From Arthrobacter globiformis (GTDB taxonomy: Bacteria; Actinomycetota; Actinomycetes; Actinomycetales; Micrococcaceae): a stretch of 64,000 nt of DNA. Of the stretch, positions 1 to 10,869 are shown in pieces. The position numbers and the translations under genes are program-made. The notes beneath the pieces were generated by a model. It did no database searches, had not been told where the DNA came from, and worked only from the letters and a program-made list of their open reading frames with translations. The stretch spans positions 248,001 through 312,000 of the forward strand of contig NZ_JAUSXI010000001.1 in assembly GCF_030815865.1 (NCBI RefSeq). The letters run 5' to 3'. Positions within the stretch are counted from its first letter, which is position 1, and every line of letters starts with the position of its first letter.

Positions 1-215
1 TTCTGCCGAGCGAAGCCGATGTCCTCCTCCCGGTGCCCAACCAGCCCGGAGTGCGCCCCACCGAAAGGCTTCTCACCATGACAAGCTGCAATCCTCGTTT
101 CGGCTCCGAGGAACGGATCATCGCTTACTCGGTGCTGGACCGCTGGCAGCCGGCGTCGGCGGGGCCGCCGGCCGAGATCGCAGCCCAGGTGGCACGCGCA
201 CGGGGGGGAAACTAG
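1..215 (+). CDS. Class E sortase, C-terminal part (gene starts before the window)
   Basis: Only the last 70 or so codons are inside the window, read from base 3. Sortases are membrane-anchored cysteine transpeptidases that attach proteins to the cell wall. The visible tail has TMTSCNP (bases 75-95), matching the class E form of the TLxTC active-site box, with the catalytic Cys at bases 87-89. An arginine in ERIIAYS follows at the position expected for the sortase catalytic Arg. The end, after VARARGGN, lies 2 bases before the next small gene, so the two are probably co-transcribed. The identification rests on this short C-terminal signature; N-terminal anchor and catalytic His are not visible. 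Confidence 0.8.
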   Translation, partial: LPSEADVLLPVPNQPGVRPTERLLTMTSCNPRFGSEERIIAYSVLDRWQPASAGPPAEIAAQVARARGGN

Positions 216-217
216 GC

Positions 218-388
218 ATGTACGGCTGGATTTTCCGTCATCTCCCCGGCCCGCTCTGGCTCCGCGTCCTCACGTCGGTGCTGCTGGCTGCCGGTGCCGT
301 GTTCCTGATGGTCGAATTCCTTTTCCCCTGGATGTCCCAGTTCACCCAATTCACCGACTCAACGATTGGTGCGCCAAGAAACCCATGA
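218..388 (+). CDS. Small single-pass membrane protein, 56 residues
   Basis: This ATG-started frame begins 2 bases after the sortase stop and ends in a TGA that overlaps the next start (ATGA at 385-388), the arrangement of a translationally coupled operon gene. The protein has one strongly hydrophobic helix (about residues 15-40, with SVLLAAGAVFLMVEFLF) and ends in a polar tail (TDSTIGAPRNP). My recollection is that a small protein of this kind, with a PWxSQF..FTDSTIG tail, often sits upstream of the pabA-type gene in Micrococcales. No function can be assigned. Tight packing on both sides is the main evidence that it is real. Confidence 0.75.
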   Translation: MYGWIFRHLPGPLWLRVLTSVLLAAGAVFLMVEFLFPWMSQFTQFTDSTIGAPRNP

Positions 389-1026
389 GCACAGCAAAGA
401 TTCTCGTCGTGGACAACTACGACAGCTTCGTCTACACCCTGGTGGGCTACCTTCAGGAGCTGGGCGCCGAGACAACCGTGGTCCGCAATGATGATGTGAC
501 CCTCGCCGAGGCGATCGAAATGGCGGAAACGCGCGACGGCATACTCATCTCTCCCGGCCCGGGCTCGCCGTCCGAAGCGGGGGTCTGCATCGAGCTGATC
601 CGTTGGTGCGGGGAGAAAACGAAGCCGATGTTCGGCGTCTGCCTCGGGCACCAGGCCCTTGCAGAGGCGTACGGCGGAACGGTGACCCATGCCCCGGAGC
701 TCATGCACGGCAAGACCTCCCTGGTCCAGCACGGCGGGGCCAGTGTTTTTGCTGGCCTGCCGTCCCCCGTGACGGCCACGCGCTACCACTCCCTGGCCGC
801 CGTCCGGGACACGATTCCGGAAATCCTGGAGATCACGGCGGAAACCGCCAGCGGCGTCATCATGGGGCTGCAGCACCGCACCGCGCCGCTGTGCGGTGTC
901 CAGTTCCACCCGGAGTCCGTGCTGACCGAGGGCGGCTACCAGATGCTGGGCAACTGGCTCGAGTCGCTTGGCATGAAGGGTGCGGCCGAACGGGCAGCCA
1001 AGCTCAGCCCCCTTATCCAGCACTAG
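385..1026 (+). CDS. pabA: Aminodeoxychorismate/anthranilate synthase component II (glutamine amidotransferase)
   Basis: This 213-residue class I glutamine amidotransferase would release ammonia from glutamine for a chorismate-using partner in folate (PabA) or tryptophan (TrpG) synthesis. It has the N-terminal DNYDSF segment, the oxyanion-forming PGPGSP, the nucleophile Cys86 in GVCLGHQ, and the His175/Glu177 pair in FHPES. Length is normal for the stand-alone subunit. The start overlaps the stop of the 56-residue membrane protein. The component I partner is not in the window, so PabA and TrpG roles cannot be separated; in many actinobacteria one protein serves both. A strong hairpin terminator follows the stop. 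Confidence 0.92.
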   Translation: MSTAKILVVDNYDSFVYTLVGYLQELGAETTVVRNDDVTLAEAIEMAETRDGILISPGPGSPSEAGVCIELIRWCGEKTKPMFGVCLGHQALAEAYGGTVTHAPELMHGKTSLVQHGGASVFAGLPSPVTATRYHSLAAVRDTIPEILEITAETASGVIMGLQHRTAPLCGVQFHPESVLTEGGYQMLGNWLESLGMKGAAERAAKLSPLIQH

Positions 1027-1064
1027 CCGGGGTCGGCGCCAGGCCAGCACCAGAGCAAAGTAAA

Positions 1065-1097
1065 GGACCAGACAGCTTGCGGCTGTCTGGTCCTTTT
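1065..1097. terminator. Intrinsic terminator between convergent pabA and pknB
   Basis: GGACCAGACAGC and its exact complement GCTGTCTGGTCC form a perfect 12-bp stem with a 5-base loop, followed by TTTT on the plus strand. The sequence before the stem is A-rich (AAAG), so it may also end transcripts from pknB on the minus strand. Confidence 0.85.
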
Positions 1098-1116
1098 CTG
1101 ATTCACTCGGAGGGCT

Positions 1117-3066
<1,950 letters not shown>

Positions 3067-3069
3067 GGC

Positions 3070-4938
3070 TTAGGGTCCGGTCGGCGAGCCGCTTGGAGTC
3101 GGCGTGGACGAGGGGGTGGGGATCAGCGCCTCGGACAGGTGGTAAGTCACGACAGTGCCGGCGTCGACCTCCCGGCCGCTTTGGGGCTCGGAACGGACGA
3201 AGGTTCCGGCATCCTGGCCGGGATCGCCGGGTTCGTCGGCACCCTTTTGCCAGCGCAGACCGGCTTTCTCGATGGCTGACTGGACTTCGGACTCGCTGCT
3301 GCCTGTGCTGATGTCGGGGACGGCGATCTGCTTCGGCCCCTTGGAATAGGTGACCTTTACGGTGTCGCCGGCCTGCAGGGGGCCGGACGGGTTGAGGTCC
3401 GTCACCGTGCCGGGTGTGGCGGCGTTGAAGACTTCATCGCCGTTGACCTTGAGCCCGAGCGCGATCAGTTCGGCGCGGACATCGCTGTACTGCTTGCCGA
3501 GGTACGCGTCCGGAATGACGTTGATGGCCGCGGGAGTGGACTGCGTCGGTGTGGGCGTCGGTGTGGGCGTCGGCGTCGGAGTCTCCGACGTCTGGGTAGG
3601 CGTGGGCGTGGAACTGGTGCTCACGCTGCGGCTGGGTGTGCTCGACGTGGTGGCGGCAGGGCTCTGGCCCGGGAACAGGAAGCCGCCCTGGCTCAGAAGG
3701 ATACCGGCGACGGCGAACAGCACCAGCAGGATCAGGGCGATCAGCGGCCAGGTCCACGGGCTGCGCTTCCGCCGCTCGGGCTCATCGGCGGGTTCGCCGT
3801 CGTACGGGGCCGCGTACTGGTCCTCTTCTTGGTCCCAACTGCGCTCGGCGGCCAGGGCATCGGCACGCGACAGCGTGCTCCCCGCCCGCGTGGGGGCGGC
3901 ATCGGCGGGGTTCCCGGCGGCCGCAGCCGCGGCTCCGCCAGCTGCAGCTCCCGCGGCTGCCGCGCCGAGCACGGGCAGCGCGGAGGTAGCCGCCGTCGGG
4001 CTCTTTTCCGACCCGATCACGCCGGTTGGTGCCGTGGCGATATTCACCGGGGCCGTCATGGCGCCGGTGCCCCCTTCGTACAGGAGCATGCCGGGAACGG
4101 CGGCGTGGGCTGCCGAGATGTCACCGTTGCGGATGGCCTCGGCTGCCTCGGCCAGTTTGATGGCGTTGGCCGGGCGGTTCTTCGGATCCTTGGCCAGCAT
4201 AGACATGAGGAGCGCCCGGACCGGCTTGGGCAGCGACTCCGGCAGGGGTGGCGGCGCATCGTTGACCTGGGCCAGGGCGATGGCAATCTGGGATTCGCCG
4301 GAGAACGGCCGGTGCCCGCTGAGGCACTCGTAGCCGATGACGCCGAGCGAGTAGATGTCCGAGGCGCCGGTGGCGGTCTGACCGGTGGCCTGTTCGGGGG
4401 CGAGGTACTGGGCGGTGCCCATGACCTGGCCGGTCTGGGTCAGCGGCACCTGGTCCGCCAGGCGCGCGATGCCGAAGTCGGTGACCTTGACCCGCCCGTC
4501 CGGGGTGATGAGCAGGTTTCCGGGCTTGATGTCACGGTGCACCAGGCCCTGGGCGTGGGCCACGGACAGTGCCCGCGCCGTCTGCGCCATGATGGACAGC
4601 GTCCGGTCCGGTGAGAGCACCTGCTCGTGCTCGATGATGCTGCTCAGCGGCTGGCCGGGGACCAGCTCCATCACCAGGTAGGCGGAGCCTTCCTCCTCGC
4701 CGTAGTCGAAGACGTTGGCGATGCCAACGTGGTTGAGGAGCGCGGTGTGGCGGGCTTCGGCGCGGAACCGCTGGAGGAATCCGGGGTCGCCCGTGTACTC
4801 CTCTTTGAGCACCTTGATGGCCACGATCCGGCCCAGGATCTGGTCCTTGGCCTTCCAGACTTCACCCATGCCGCCGATCGCAATACGCGTGGTCAACTGG
4901 AATCTGCCGCCGAGGGTGATTCCCGATGTAGGCCTCAC
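3070..4938 (-). CDS. pknA: Ser/Thr protein kinase PknA-type with extracellular PASTA-like repeats
   Basis: This 622-residue kinase sits where pknA lies in the conserved actinobacterial cluster. The kinase domain (about 12-275) has IGGMGEV (21-27), Lys42, HRDIKPGN (134-141), DFG (154-156) and [11 protein letters not shown]. An Ala-rich linker (runs of A and AAGAAAGGAAAAA near residue 335) precedes one membrane helix at about 396-418. Outside, a Ser/Thr/Pro spacer leads to two PASTA-like repeats (around [17 protein letters not shown] and [17 protein letters not shown]). Mycobacterial PknA lacks PASTA repeats, so this version may sense the wall directly. It overlaps pbpA by 4 bases upstream and lies 3 bases from pknB downstream. 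Confidence 0.9.
   Translation of the reverse strand: MRPTSGITLGGRFQLTTRIAIGGMGEVWKAKDQILGRIVAIKVLKEEYTGDPGFLQRFRAEARHTALLNHVGIANVFDYGEEEGSAYLVMELVPGQPLSSIIEHEQVLSPDRTLSIMAQTARALSVAHAQGLVHRDIKPGNLLITPDGRVKVTDFGIARLADQVPLTQTGQVMGTAQYLAPEQATGQTATGASDIYSLGVIGYECLSGHRPFSGESQIAIALAQVNDAPPPLPESLPKPVRALLMSMLAKDPKNRPANAIKLAEAAEAIRNGDISAAHAAVPGMLLYEGGTGAMTAPVNIATAPTGVIGSEKSPTAATSALPVLGAAAAGAAAGGAAAAAAGNPADAAPTRAGSTLSRADALAAERSWDQEEDQYAAPYDGEPADEPERRKRSPWTWPLIALILLVLFAVAGILLSQGGFLFPGQSPAATTSSTPSRSVSTSSTPTPTQTSETPTPTPTPTPTPTQSTPAAINVIPDAYLGKQYSDVRAELIALGLKVNGDEVFNAATPGTVTDLNPSGPLQAGDTVKVTYSKGPKQIAVPDISTGSSESEVQSAIEKAGLRWQKGADEPGDPGQDAGTFVRSEPQSGREVDAGTVVTYHLSEALIPTPSSTPTPSGSPTGP
3541..3590. repeat. Low-complexity GTCGG/GGTGTG tandem tract in the pknA spacer
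   Basis: Short near-repeats (GGTGTGGGCGTC and relatives) encode the Thr-Pro spacer between the PknA membrane helix and its PASTA-like repeats. Similar in kind to the tract in the pknB tail. Confidence 0.65.
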
Positions 4939-6389
4939 TTATTCAACACCGCCTCAAAAATCTTCTTTGCGTTCGGACTGGTTAACTGTGCTCCGGTGGT
5001 GATGTCCACACCCTGCATGACGACGGTGACGGACACTTGCGGATCGTTAGCCGGGGCGAACCCCGTAAACCAAGAGTTGTTCAGGCCGTTCCCGAGCTCG
5101 GCGGTGCCGGTCTTGCCGGCGACCTCGACGCCGGGGACGGCGGCGCCGGAGCCGATGCCCTCGCTGACCACGCTGGTCATCCAGTCGGTGATCTGTCCGG
5201 CGATCTCCGGCGTCGTCGAGGTTCGCAAAGCCGCCGGCTTCGGTTCGTCGATGACACGGAGGTCCGGGGAACGTACGGCCTTGATCAGGTTCGGAGCCAT
5301 CTGCACTCCGCTGTTGGCAATGGCCGACGTCATCAGCGCGATCTGGAGCGGCGTCGCACGGACGTCGCGCTGGCCGATGGCGGACTGTGCCAGTCCGGCG
5401 GCGTCGAGGTCCGAGGGGAAAATGCTCTTGGCGTAGTCCAGCTTGAGCTGGTCGCCAAGCTCCTGGCCGAAGCCGAACTTGCTGGCCTGCTGGGCTATCG
5501 CGTTTTCCCCGAGATCGCGGGCAATACTGGCGAAGGGCGTGTTGCAGGACTGCTGCAGCGCGAACGCGAAGCTCGCTGTGTTCCGCGTGTAGCAGTTGCC
5601 GCCGGCGTAGTTGGGCAGCTGGTACTGGATGCCCGGGAAGCTCATCTGGGCCGGGTTGGGCAGCACGCTGTCGGCGTTGTACTTGCCGGAGTTCAGGGCT
5701 GCTGCCGTGTCCACCAGCTTGAAAACCGAGCCCGGTGCCAGCAGGGCGCCCGTGGGGCCGCTGACCGAGGGGTTCAGATTGACGCCCGGGACCTTGATGG
5801 CCTCGTTGTAAGCAGCCTGCTCCTTGGCGACGTCCTGGGTGGCGATGAGGTTGGGATCGTAGGACGGTTTGCTGACCATGGCCAGGACGTTGCCCGTTTT
5901 GGGATCGGTCACGACGATCGACCCCCGCTGGCCGTCCGGGATGAGGTCGTACGCCAGCTTCTGGATCTTGGGGTCAATGGTCAGCTCAACGGACGCGCCC
6001 TTGGGCTGGTTGCCCAGGAAGAGCTGCCCGATCCGGTCAAAGAACAGCTGGTCCGAACTTCCGGCCAGCTGGGCATCCATGGCGCCTTCGAGGCCGGTGA
6101 CCCCGTAGCTCCGGGAGAAGTATCCCGTCAGCCCCGCATACAGTTCAGGCTGGTTGTACCGGCGCTGGAACTTGCAGGATTCATTGCCCGGGACGGATTC
6201 GGCGATGGCGGAGCCACCCACGAGGATCGCCCCCCGGTCATTGCAGTAGTTCTGCAGTATGGCTCGCCTGTTCCACGGATTGGCCTTGAGCTCGTCCGCG
6301 CCCACCACCTGGACGTAGCTGATCGCACCGAAGATCAGGGCGAACATGGCGATCGCGGCGATCCATGAATGTCGAATGGCCTGGTTCAC
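4935..6389 (-). CDS. pbpA: Penicillin-binding protein PbpA (class B transpeptidase)
   Basis: This 484-residue single-pass enzyme cross-links peptidoglycan during elongation or division. It has an N-terminal membrane helix (about 10-30), a pedestal region, and the three transpeptidase motifs: SVFK (Ser221-Lys224), SCN (281-283) and KTG (426-428). Length fits PbpA of the actinobacterial pknAB cluster. It starts with GTG, which overlaps the rodA stop as GTGA, and its own stop overlaps the pknA start as ATGA. It would therefore be made in step with RodA, the glycosyltransferase it works with. Confidence 0.95.
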   Translation of the reverse strand: MNQAIRHSWIAAIAMFALIFGAISYVQVVGADELKANPWNRRAILQNYCNDRGAILVGGSAIAESVPGNESCKFQRRYNQPELYAGLTGYFSRSYGVTGLEGAMDAQLAGSSDQLFFDRIGQLFLGNQPKGASVELTIDPKIQKLAYDLIPDGQRGSIVVTDPKTGNVLAMVSKPSYDPNLIATQDVAKEQAAYNEAIKVPGVNLNPSVSGPTGALLAPGSVFKLVDTAAALNSGKYNADSVLPNPAQMSFPGIQYQLPNYAGGNCYTRNTASFAFALQQSCNTPFASIARDLGENAIAQQASKFGFGQELGDQLKLDYAKSIFPSDLDAAGLAQSAIGQRDVRATPLQIALMTSAIANSGVQMAPNLIKAVRSPDLRVIDEPKPAALRTSTTPEIAGQITDWMTSVVSEGIGSGAAVPGVEVAGKTGTAELGNGLNNSWFTGFAPANDPQVSVTVVMQGVDITTGAQLTSPNAKKIFEAVLNK

Positions 6390-7840
6390 AGGTGTTTCAC
6401 CGCCTCGGTGGGAGCGTCTGGGAGAGTCTGTGTGGTGTTCCGGTCCTGCCGGCTTCCTGCGGCTGTCACCGGCGCCGGCTTCTGCGCCTCAGGTGTGCGG
6501 CCGGGCTGCATCGGTGAGGTGTCCACCGGGCCGCGGGCCGTGTGCGAGATCATCAGCAGCAGGCCAACGATGATCCAGTTGGCCAGCAACGAGGAGCCAC
6601 CAGCGGCCAAGAACGGCGTGGTGAGGCCGGTCAGCGGAATCAGCCGCGTGACGCCGCCGATCACCACGAAGCACTGCAGGGCCACCGCGAAGGACAGGCC
6701 GCAGGCGAGGAGCTTGCCGAAGGCGTCGCGGGTGCCGAGGGCCGCGCGGAAACCGCGGGTGAAGAGCAGCAGGTACATCATCACGATGGCGAAGAGGCCG
6801 ATCAGGCCCAGCTCCTCGCCGAAGGAGGCGATGATCATGTCGCTGTTGGCGAACGGCACCAGATTAGGCCGGCCCTGTCCGAGGCCGGTGCCCACGAGTC
6901 CGCCGCTGGCCATGCCGAACAGGCCTTCCACAATCTGGCCGCTGCCGCCGGGGGAACGGCCGAAAACTTCCTCCGTGAAGGCATTGAGCCAGCTGTCGAT
7001 GCGCAGGCCAACGTGTGAGAAGACCTTGGACGCCACGAAGCCGCCGCCGAGGATCAGGGTGAGGCCGATGACCACCCAGCTGATGCGGCTGGTGGCCACG
7101 TAGATCATCACGATGAACAGGCCGAAGAACAGCACGGACGATCCGAGGTCGCGCTGGAAGATCAGCACGCCGATGCTCACGAGCCAGGCCGTGATCATGG
7201 GTCCCATGTCCTTGAACCGGGGGAACTGCATGGGGCCGATCTTGCGGCCGGCCAGCATGATGAGGTCGCGGTTCGAGGAAAGATACCCGGCAAAGAATAT
7301 GGCGAGGGTGATCTTGGCGACCTCACCAGGCTGGAATGTCATCGAACCGAGGCGAATCCAGACCCGGGCGCCGAGGATTTCGCCGGCGGAGATCCCGGGG
7401 ACCAGCGGAAGTATCAGGAGCAGGGCGCTGACGGCCAGGGAAATGTAGGTGAAGCGGCGCAGGACACGGTGGTCCTTGAGGAACCAGATCACGGCGATGG
7501 CAACGGCCATGGCGATGACGGTCCAGCGCAGCTGATTGTTGCCGGTATCCTCCCCCGGAGCGTCGAGCCGGTGGATCATCGCCAAGCCGAGGCCGTTCAG
7601 GGCAACGACCAGCGGAAGTATTACCGGATCGGCATACTTAGCCCGGAGCCGGAGGACCACATGGAACACCAAGGACGCGACAGCGAGCAGGCTGGACTGG
7701 AACCAGAAGTCCGTGTCCAGTGAGATCTGTTCGTCGATGCTGATCAGTGCATTGGCGCCGATGCTGACCGACAGGGCGAGCACGAGCAACAGCAGTTCCA
7801 CGTTGCGCCGGGGTTTGGGCATGGTGTCGGCGTGGCTCAT
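6386..7840 (-). CDS. rodA: Peptidoglycan glycosyltransferase RodA/FtsW family
   Basis: This 484-residue polytopic membrane protein of the SEDS family polymerises lipid II and works with the class B PBP encoded next to it. About ten membrane helices are visible. SEDS landmarks include GARVWIRLGSMTFQPGEVAKI and the RDLGSSVLFFG segment, whose Asp is the usual essential residue, and the later FGEELGLIG loop. The C-terminal cytoplasmic tail is long and Pro/Thr-rich. The ATG at 7840 overlaps a TGA stop in the frame argued here to be the true pstP end (7837), which supports this start. The downstream GTGA overlap couples it to pbpA. Confidence 0.95.
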   Translation of the reverse strand: MSHADTMPKPRRNVELLLLVLALSVSIGANALISIDEQISLDTDFWFQSSLLAVASLVFHVVLRLRAKYADPVILPLVVALNGLGLAMIHRLDAPGEDTGNNQLRWTVIAMAVAIAVIWFLKDHRVLRRFTYISLAVSALLLILPLVPGISAGEILGARVWIRLGSMTFQPGEVAKITLAIFFAGYLSSNRDLIMLAGRKIGPMQFPRFKDMGPMITAWLVSIGVLIFQRDLGSSVLFFGLFIVMIYVATSRISWVVIGLTLILGGGFVASKVFSHVGLRIDSWLNAFTEEVFGRSPGGSGQIVEGLFGMASGGLVGTGLGQGRPNLVPFANSDMIIASFGEELGLIGLFAIVMMYLLLFTRGFRAALGTRDAFGKLLACGLSFAVALQCFVVIGGVTRLIPLTGLTTPFLAAGGSSLLANWIIVGLLLMISHTARGPVDTSPMQPGRTPEAQKPAPVTAAGSRQDRNTTQTLPDAPTEAVKHL

Positions 7841-9647
7841 TGGCCCCCCTCACAGGTTGCGGTTGGGGTGGGTACGGCCGAGGCTCCGGCTGTTGCAGTT
7901 GGCGAGGCCGTCGGCTTGGCGGTTGTGCTCGCCTTCGGGGGCGTGGCTGTCGGCTTCGGGGTGGCGGAGGCCTTGGCCGTGGCTGAGGCCGTAGGCTTCG
8001 GCGAGGGGCGGAGGCGCTGGCAGTCGGAGATGGAGTCAGGCACTCGTCTGTTGGTGCGGTGCTTCCCGTGCGCTCAAGGTTCTTGACGATCCGCTGGGCA
8101 TCGTACAGGTCCCGTGCAGGGACCGTCTGGCGGACCCGCTGCTGTGAGAACTGGGGCAGCGAATCCATCCGGATGTCCGTGACCGCTTCCAGGTTAGAGA
8201 GCTGGATGGGGCCGAGGCGCTGGGACACGCCGTTGAAGATGGCCACCCGCTGGTCGAACTCACCGATGTAGTAGCGCGTCTGGGTCCAGGCGTAACCGAG
8301 CCAGAGCCCGACGGCGAGGACCAGGAGTGCGGCGCCCGCAATTCCCAGGGTGAGCCAGCGGCGCGGACGCCGCATGGGCATGAATTCCTCGGCCTCTTCG
8401 CGGGCATGGTCTGACTTGTGCGTCAGGACGGTTGCCGCGCGGCGCGCGACGGTGCGGCCGGCAATGGTGGGGATGGAACCGGTCTCGGCAGCAGCGACGG
8501 CTGCGCCGACGAGGATGTGGGGCCGGGAGGACAACTCCTCGCGCAGCACTTCTGCGGACAGGTGTTCACCCAGGTGGGGATCGGTGCTGGTGGACGGTTC
8601 GTTCGACGGCGGGTTGCCGGCGCCGTCGCCCGTGGCGTCGGGCTTGGGTGTGCGCTCAGGCCCGGAGCTGGCGGACGCGGGATGTGCGGCAGGATCTGCG
8701 GCCGGCGGGGCGGGTGGAAGTGTGGATCCAGGCTTCGCATCAGTTGGCAACGAATCGGCGGGTACGGAACCCGGGGCAGCGGATGGCTCAGCTGGGGTCG
8801 CAGCCTTCGTCCCGGTAATCGCTTCCGGTTGTCCGGCGTCAGGGACGATTTCGACGGCGGCCGTGCTGACGTCGTCGGGCGTTTCCTCCACAATTTCCAC
8901 CATGACAACGGTGACGTTGTCCGGCGCGCCCGCCTCGAGGGTGAGGTCAACGAGCGTCTCGACGCATTCGCTCAGATCCGGCGTTTCCCGCACGGTGCGC
9001 TCCACGACGTGGCCCGCGACGTAATTCAAACCGTCGGAGCAGAGCAGCCAGCGCTCTCCGGGCTGCACATCGATGGTGGCGAGGTCCAGTTCGGGGCTCG
9101 CATCGACGTCACCGAGGACGCGCATCAGGACGTTCTTGTGCGGATGGGTTTCCGCTTCTTCGGGCCGCAGCCGACCCTCGTCGATGAGTCGCTGGACGAA
9201 CGTGTGGTCGATGCTGATCTGTTCGAACTCGCCGTCGCGCAGGCGGTAGGCGCGGGAATCGCCGATGTGGGCGAAATGGAGCTTGCCCTCGGCCAGCAGC
9301 AGGGCAGTCACGGTGGTGCCCATGCCCGCCAGCTTGGGATTGATGTGAACGAGTTCAGAGAGCAGCGAGTTGGCGGTCTGGATCTCGTCGGCCAGCACGG
9401 TGCCGGCGTCGTCATCGTAGTCGTCGGTGTCCAGATGGAGCATGTCCAGGACAGTGGCGGCGGAAGCAACATCGCCGCCGGCGTGGCCGCCCATGCCGTC
9501 CGCCACGACGGCCAGGTGCCGTCCCACGTAGGCGGAGTCGTCGTTCTTCGCGCGGATGCGGCCGACGTCAGAACGCGCCGCATAGCGCAGGATAAGGGGC
9601 CGAGGCGAGGCTGGCACCTCGCCGGCGGGCATGTCCGGAGCGGCCAT
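7638..9647 (-). CDS. pstP: PP2C-family Ser/Thr phosphatase PstP (probable frame break near the 3' end)
   Basis: PstP reverses phosphorylation by PknA and PknB. Residues 1-260 form a PP2C domain with the metal-binding DGMGGHAGGD, GDSRAYRL and LCSDGL motifs. A long Pro/Ala-rich linker, one membrane helix (LTLGIAGAALLVLAVGLWLGY, near 430-450) and an extracellular part follow. The open frame runs to 7638, which would overlap rodA by 203 bases. Its last 130 or so residues are Arg/Pro-rich with poor G/C at codon third positions. The neighbouring frame reads a normal Lys/Pro/Thr/Ala tail ending at 7837 in an ATGA overlap with rodA. One missing base near 8050-8060 best explains this; the intact protein would be about 603 residues. 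Confidence 0.9.
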   Translation of the reverse strand: MAAPDMPAGEVPASPRPLILRYAARSDVGRIRAKNDDSAYVGRHLAVVADGMGGHAGGDVASAATVLDMLHLDTDDYDDDAGTVLADEIQTANSLLSELVHINPKLAGMGTTVTALLLAEGKLHFAHIGDSRAYRLRDGEFEQISIDHTFVQRLIDEGRLRPEEAETHPHKNVLMRVLGDVDASPELDLATIDVQPGERWLLCSDGLNYVAGHVVERTVRETPDLSECVETLVDLTLEAGAPDNVTVVMVEIVEETPDDVSTAAVEIVPDAGQPEAITGTKAATPAEPSAAPGSVPADSLPTDAKPGSTLPPAPPAADPAAHPASASSGPERTPKPDATGDGAGNPPSNEPSTSTDPHLGEHLSAEVLREELSSRPHILVGAAVAAAETGSIPTIAGRTVARRAATVLTHKSDHAREEAEEFMPMRRPRRWLTLGIAGAALLVLAVGLWLGYAWTQTRYYIGEFDQRVAIFNGVSQRLGPIQLSNLEAVTDIRMDSLPQFSQQRVRQTVPARDLYDAQRIVKNLERTGSTAPTDECLTPSPTASASAPRRSLRPQPRPRPPPPRSRQPRPRRRAQPPSRRPRQLQQPEPRPYPPQPQPVRGANEPRRHHAQTPAQRGTAVARARPVGQHRRQCTDQHRRTDLTGHGLLVPVQPARCRVLGVPCGPPAPG
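7837..8059 (-). other. Shifted reading frame that looks like the true pstP C-terminal tail
   Basis: In the frame next to the pstP open frame, this stretch encodes VPDSISDCQRLRPSPKP followed by a Pro/Lys/Thr/Ala tail ending CEGGQ. Codon third positions are mostly G or C, as in neighbouring genes, while the same bases in the long pstP frame give a string of Arg, Pro and Gln with A/T-rich third positions. The stop overlaps the rodA start as ATGA. Adding one C in the CACC run near 8053-8056 (minus-strand sense) would join the frames as APNRRVPDS. Confidence 0.7.
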
Positions 9648-9649
9648 GG

Positions 9650-10132
9650 CTACGGCCTCAATTCAATGACCGTCTTGCCGATTCTCACGGGTACACCAAG
9701 GTCCACGGGCAGGGCCCTGGTGAGCTGCTGGTCGGCCAGATAGGTGCCGTTGGTGGAGCCGAGGTCCTCGATGAACCAGCGGCTTCCCTGTGGAAAGAGC
9801 CGGGCGTGCCTGCCGGAAGCGTAGTCATCCTCGAGTACCAGTGTGGCCTCCTGCGCGCGTCCCAGCAGGATGGGGCTGGCAGCCAGCGGGACCGTGCGGC
9901 CCTTGAGCGGACCTTCGGTGACGAGCAACTGGCGGGCCTGCTGCTTGGGCGGAGCCGCTGCCGGTTCGGCGAGTTCCGGGTTCTTCCGCACCTGCCGGGC
10001 CGTGGGGGCCCCGGTGGCGGCCTTGCGGCCGATCATGAGGTCGCGCCGCATAGCGGAAACGATGCTGAAGATGAGGACCCAGAGAAGAAGCAGGAATCCG
10101 AAGCGCAGGGCTGTGATGGTCAGTTCGCTCAT
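9650..10132 (-). CDS. fhaB: FHA-domain membrane protein FhaB (FipA-type)
   Basis: This 160-residue protein has one N-terminal membrane helix (about residues 8-28, FGFLLLLWVLIFSIVSAM), a basic linker, and a C-terminal forkhead-associated domain (about 75-158) with LLGRAQ, the phosphothreonine-binding SGRHAR and GSTNGTYL. FHA domains read the phosphothreonines made by PknA and PknB; mycobacterial FhaB links FtsZ to the divisome. The start overlaps the fhaA stop (ATGA) and the stop lies 2 bases before the pstP start. Confidence 0.93.
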   Translation of the reverse strand: MSELTITALRFGFLLLLWVLIFSIVSAMRRDLMIGRKAATGAPTARQVRKNPELAEPAAAPPKQQARQLLVTEGPLKGRTVPLAASPILLGRAQEATLVLEDDYASGRHARLFPQGSRWFIEDLGSTNGTYLADQQLTRALPVDLGVPVRIGKTVIELRP

Positions 10133-10869
10133 TGGCGGCCGCCAGCGTTGGCAGGCAGGAGGCGGAAGATGATTTTGGTCCGTCCCATCGTGATGGTGGA
10201 GCCGTCGGTGAGCTCCATGCTGCCGGCCACTTTATGTCCGTTGACGTAGCTGCCGTTGGTGGAGCCCAGGTCGACGGCGGTGGTGGTGCCGCCGTGGGTC
10301 TGGATTTCCAGATGCCGGCGGGAGACTCCGGTGTCGTCCACCAGGATGTCAGCCTCTGATGAACGGCCCAAAACGACTGAGGGCGCATTGAGTGAATAGC
10401 GCTGTCCGTCGATGTCCAGGACAGGCTGCAGGCGGACTGGCTGGCGGCTTGGCGCTGCCGGCACGTTAGCCCGCGGAGCAGCCGGCGCTGAACCGGAGGA
10501 CTTCTCGGTTTTGGAGGTTATCTCGAAGTCGCCGGCCCGGTGGGATTCGTCGCGGCGGAAAGAAATGCGGACAGGCCCCTGGAGGATGTAGCCCTGGCTG
10601 CGGACATGGTTGATCACAACGTCGCAGAGTTCCTCGGCCAGGGGAGTTCCCCATTCCTGGGCGCGCAGAAAATCCTCGTCACTCAAGAGAACGTCGAAGA
10701 CATTGGGCACCAGGGTGCGTCCGGCGGCGATGGTGATGGCCTTGTGGTCCACTTCGCGGCGGAGGCGGCTCGCGATTTCCACGGGCTCAACCTGGGCTTT
10801 GGAACCGGTGGAGAAGACACCGCGGACGGCCTTTTCAATGCCGCGTTCGACCTTGTCCAGCAAACCCAT
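10129..10869 (-). CDS. fhaA: DUF3662 and FHA domain protein FhaA
   Basis: First gene of the kinase and cell-wall operon. The start is placed at the ATG of MGLLDKVERGIEK, the family N-terminus, with a good AAAGGAG site upstream; an in-frame extension of 26 codons lacks support. At 246 residues it carries an N-terminal DUF3662 domain (about 1-115), a short Pro/Ala/Ser linker, and a C-terminal FHA domain (about 165-244) with VLGRSSEADI, VSRRHLEI and GSTNGSYVNG. In mycobacteria FhaA binds phosphorylated MviN/MurJ pseudokinase and restrains peptidoglycan synthesis. Its stop overlaps fhaB. Confidence 0.93.
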   Translation of the reverse strand: MGLLDKVERGIEKAVRGVFSTGSKAQVEPVEIASRLRREVDHKAITIAAGRTLVPNVFDVLLSDEDFLRAQEWGTPLAEELCDVVINHVRSQGYILQGPVRISFRRDESHRAGDFEITSKTEKSSGSAPAAPRANVPAAPSRQPVRLQPVLDIDGQRYSLNAPSVVLGRSSEADILVDDTGVSRRHLEIQTHGGTTTAVDLGSTNGSYVNGHKVAGSMELTDGSTITMGRTKIIFRLLPANAGGRQ

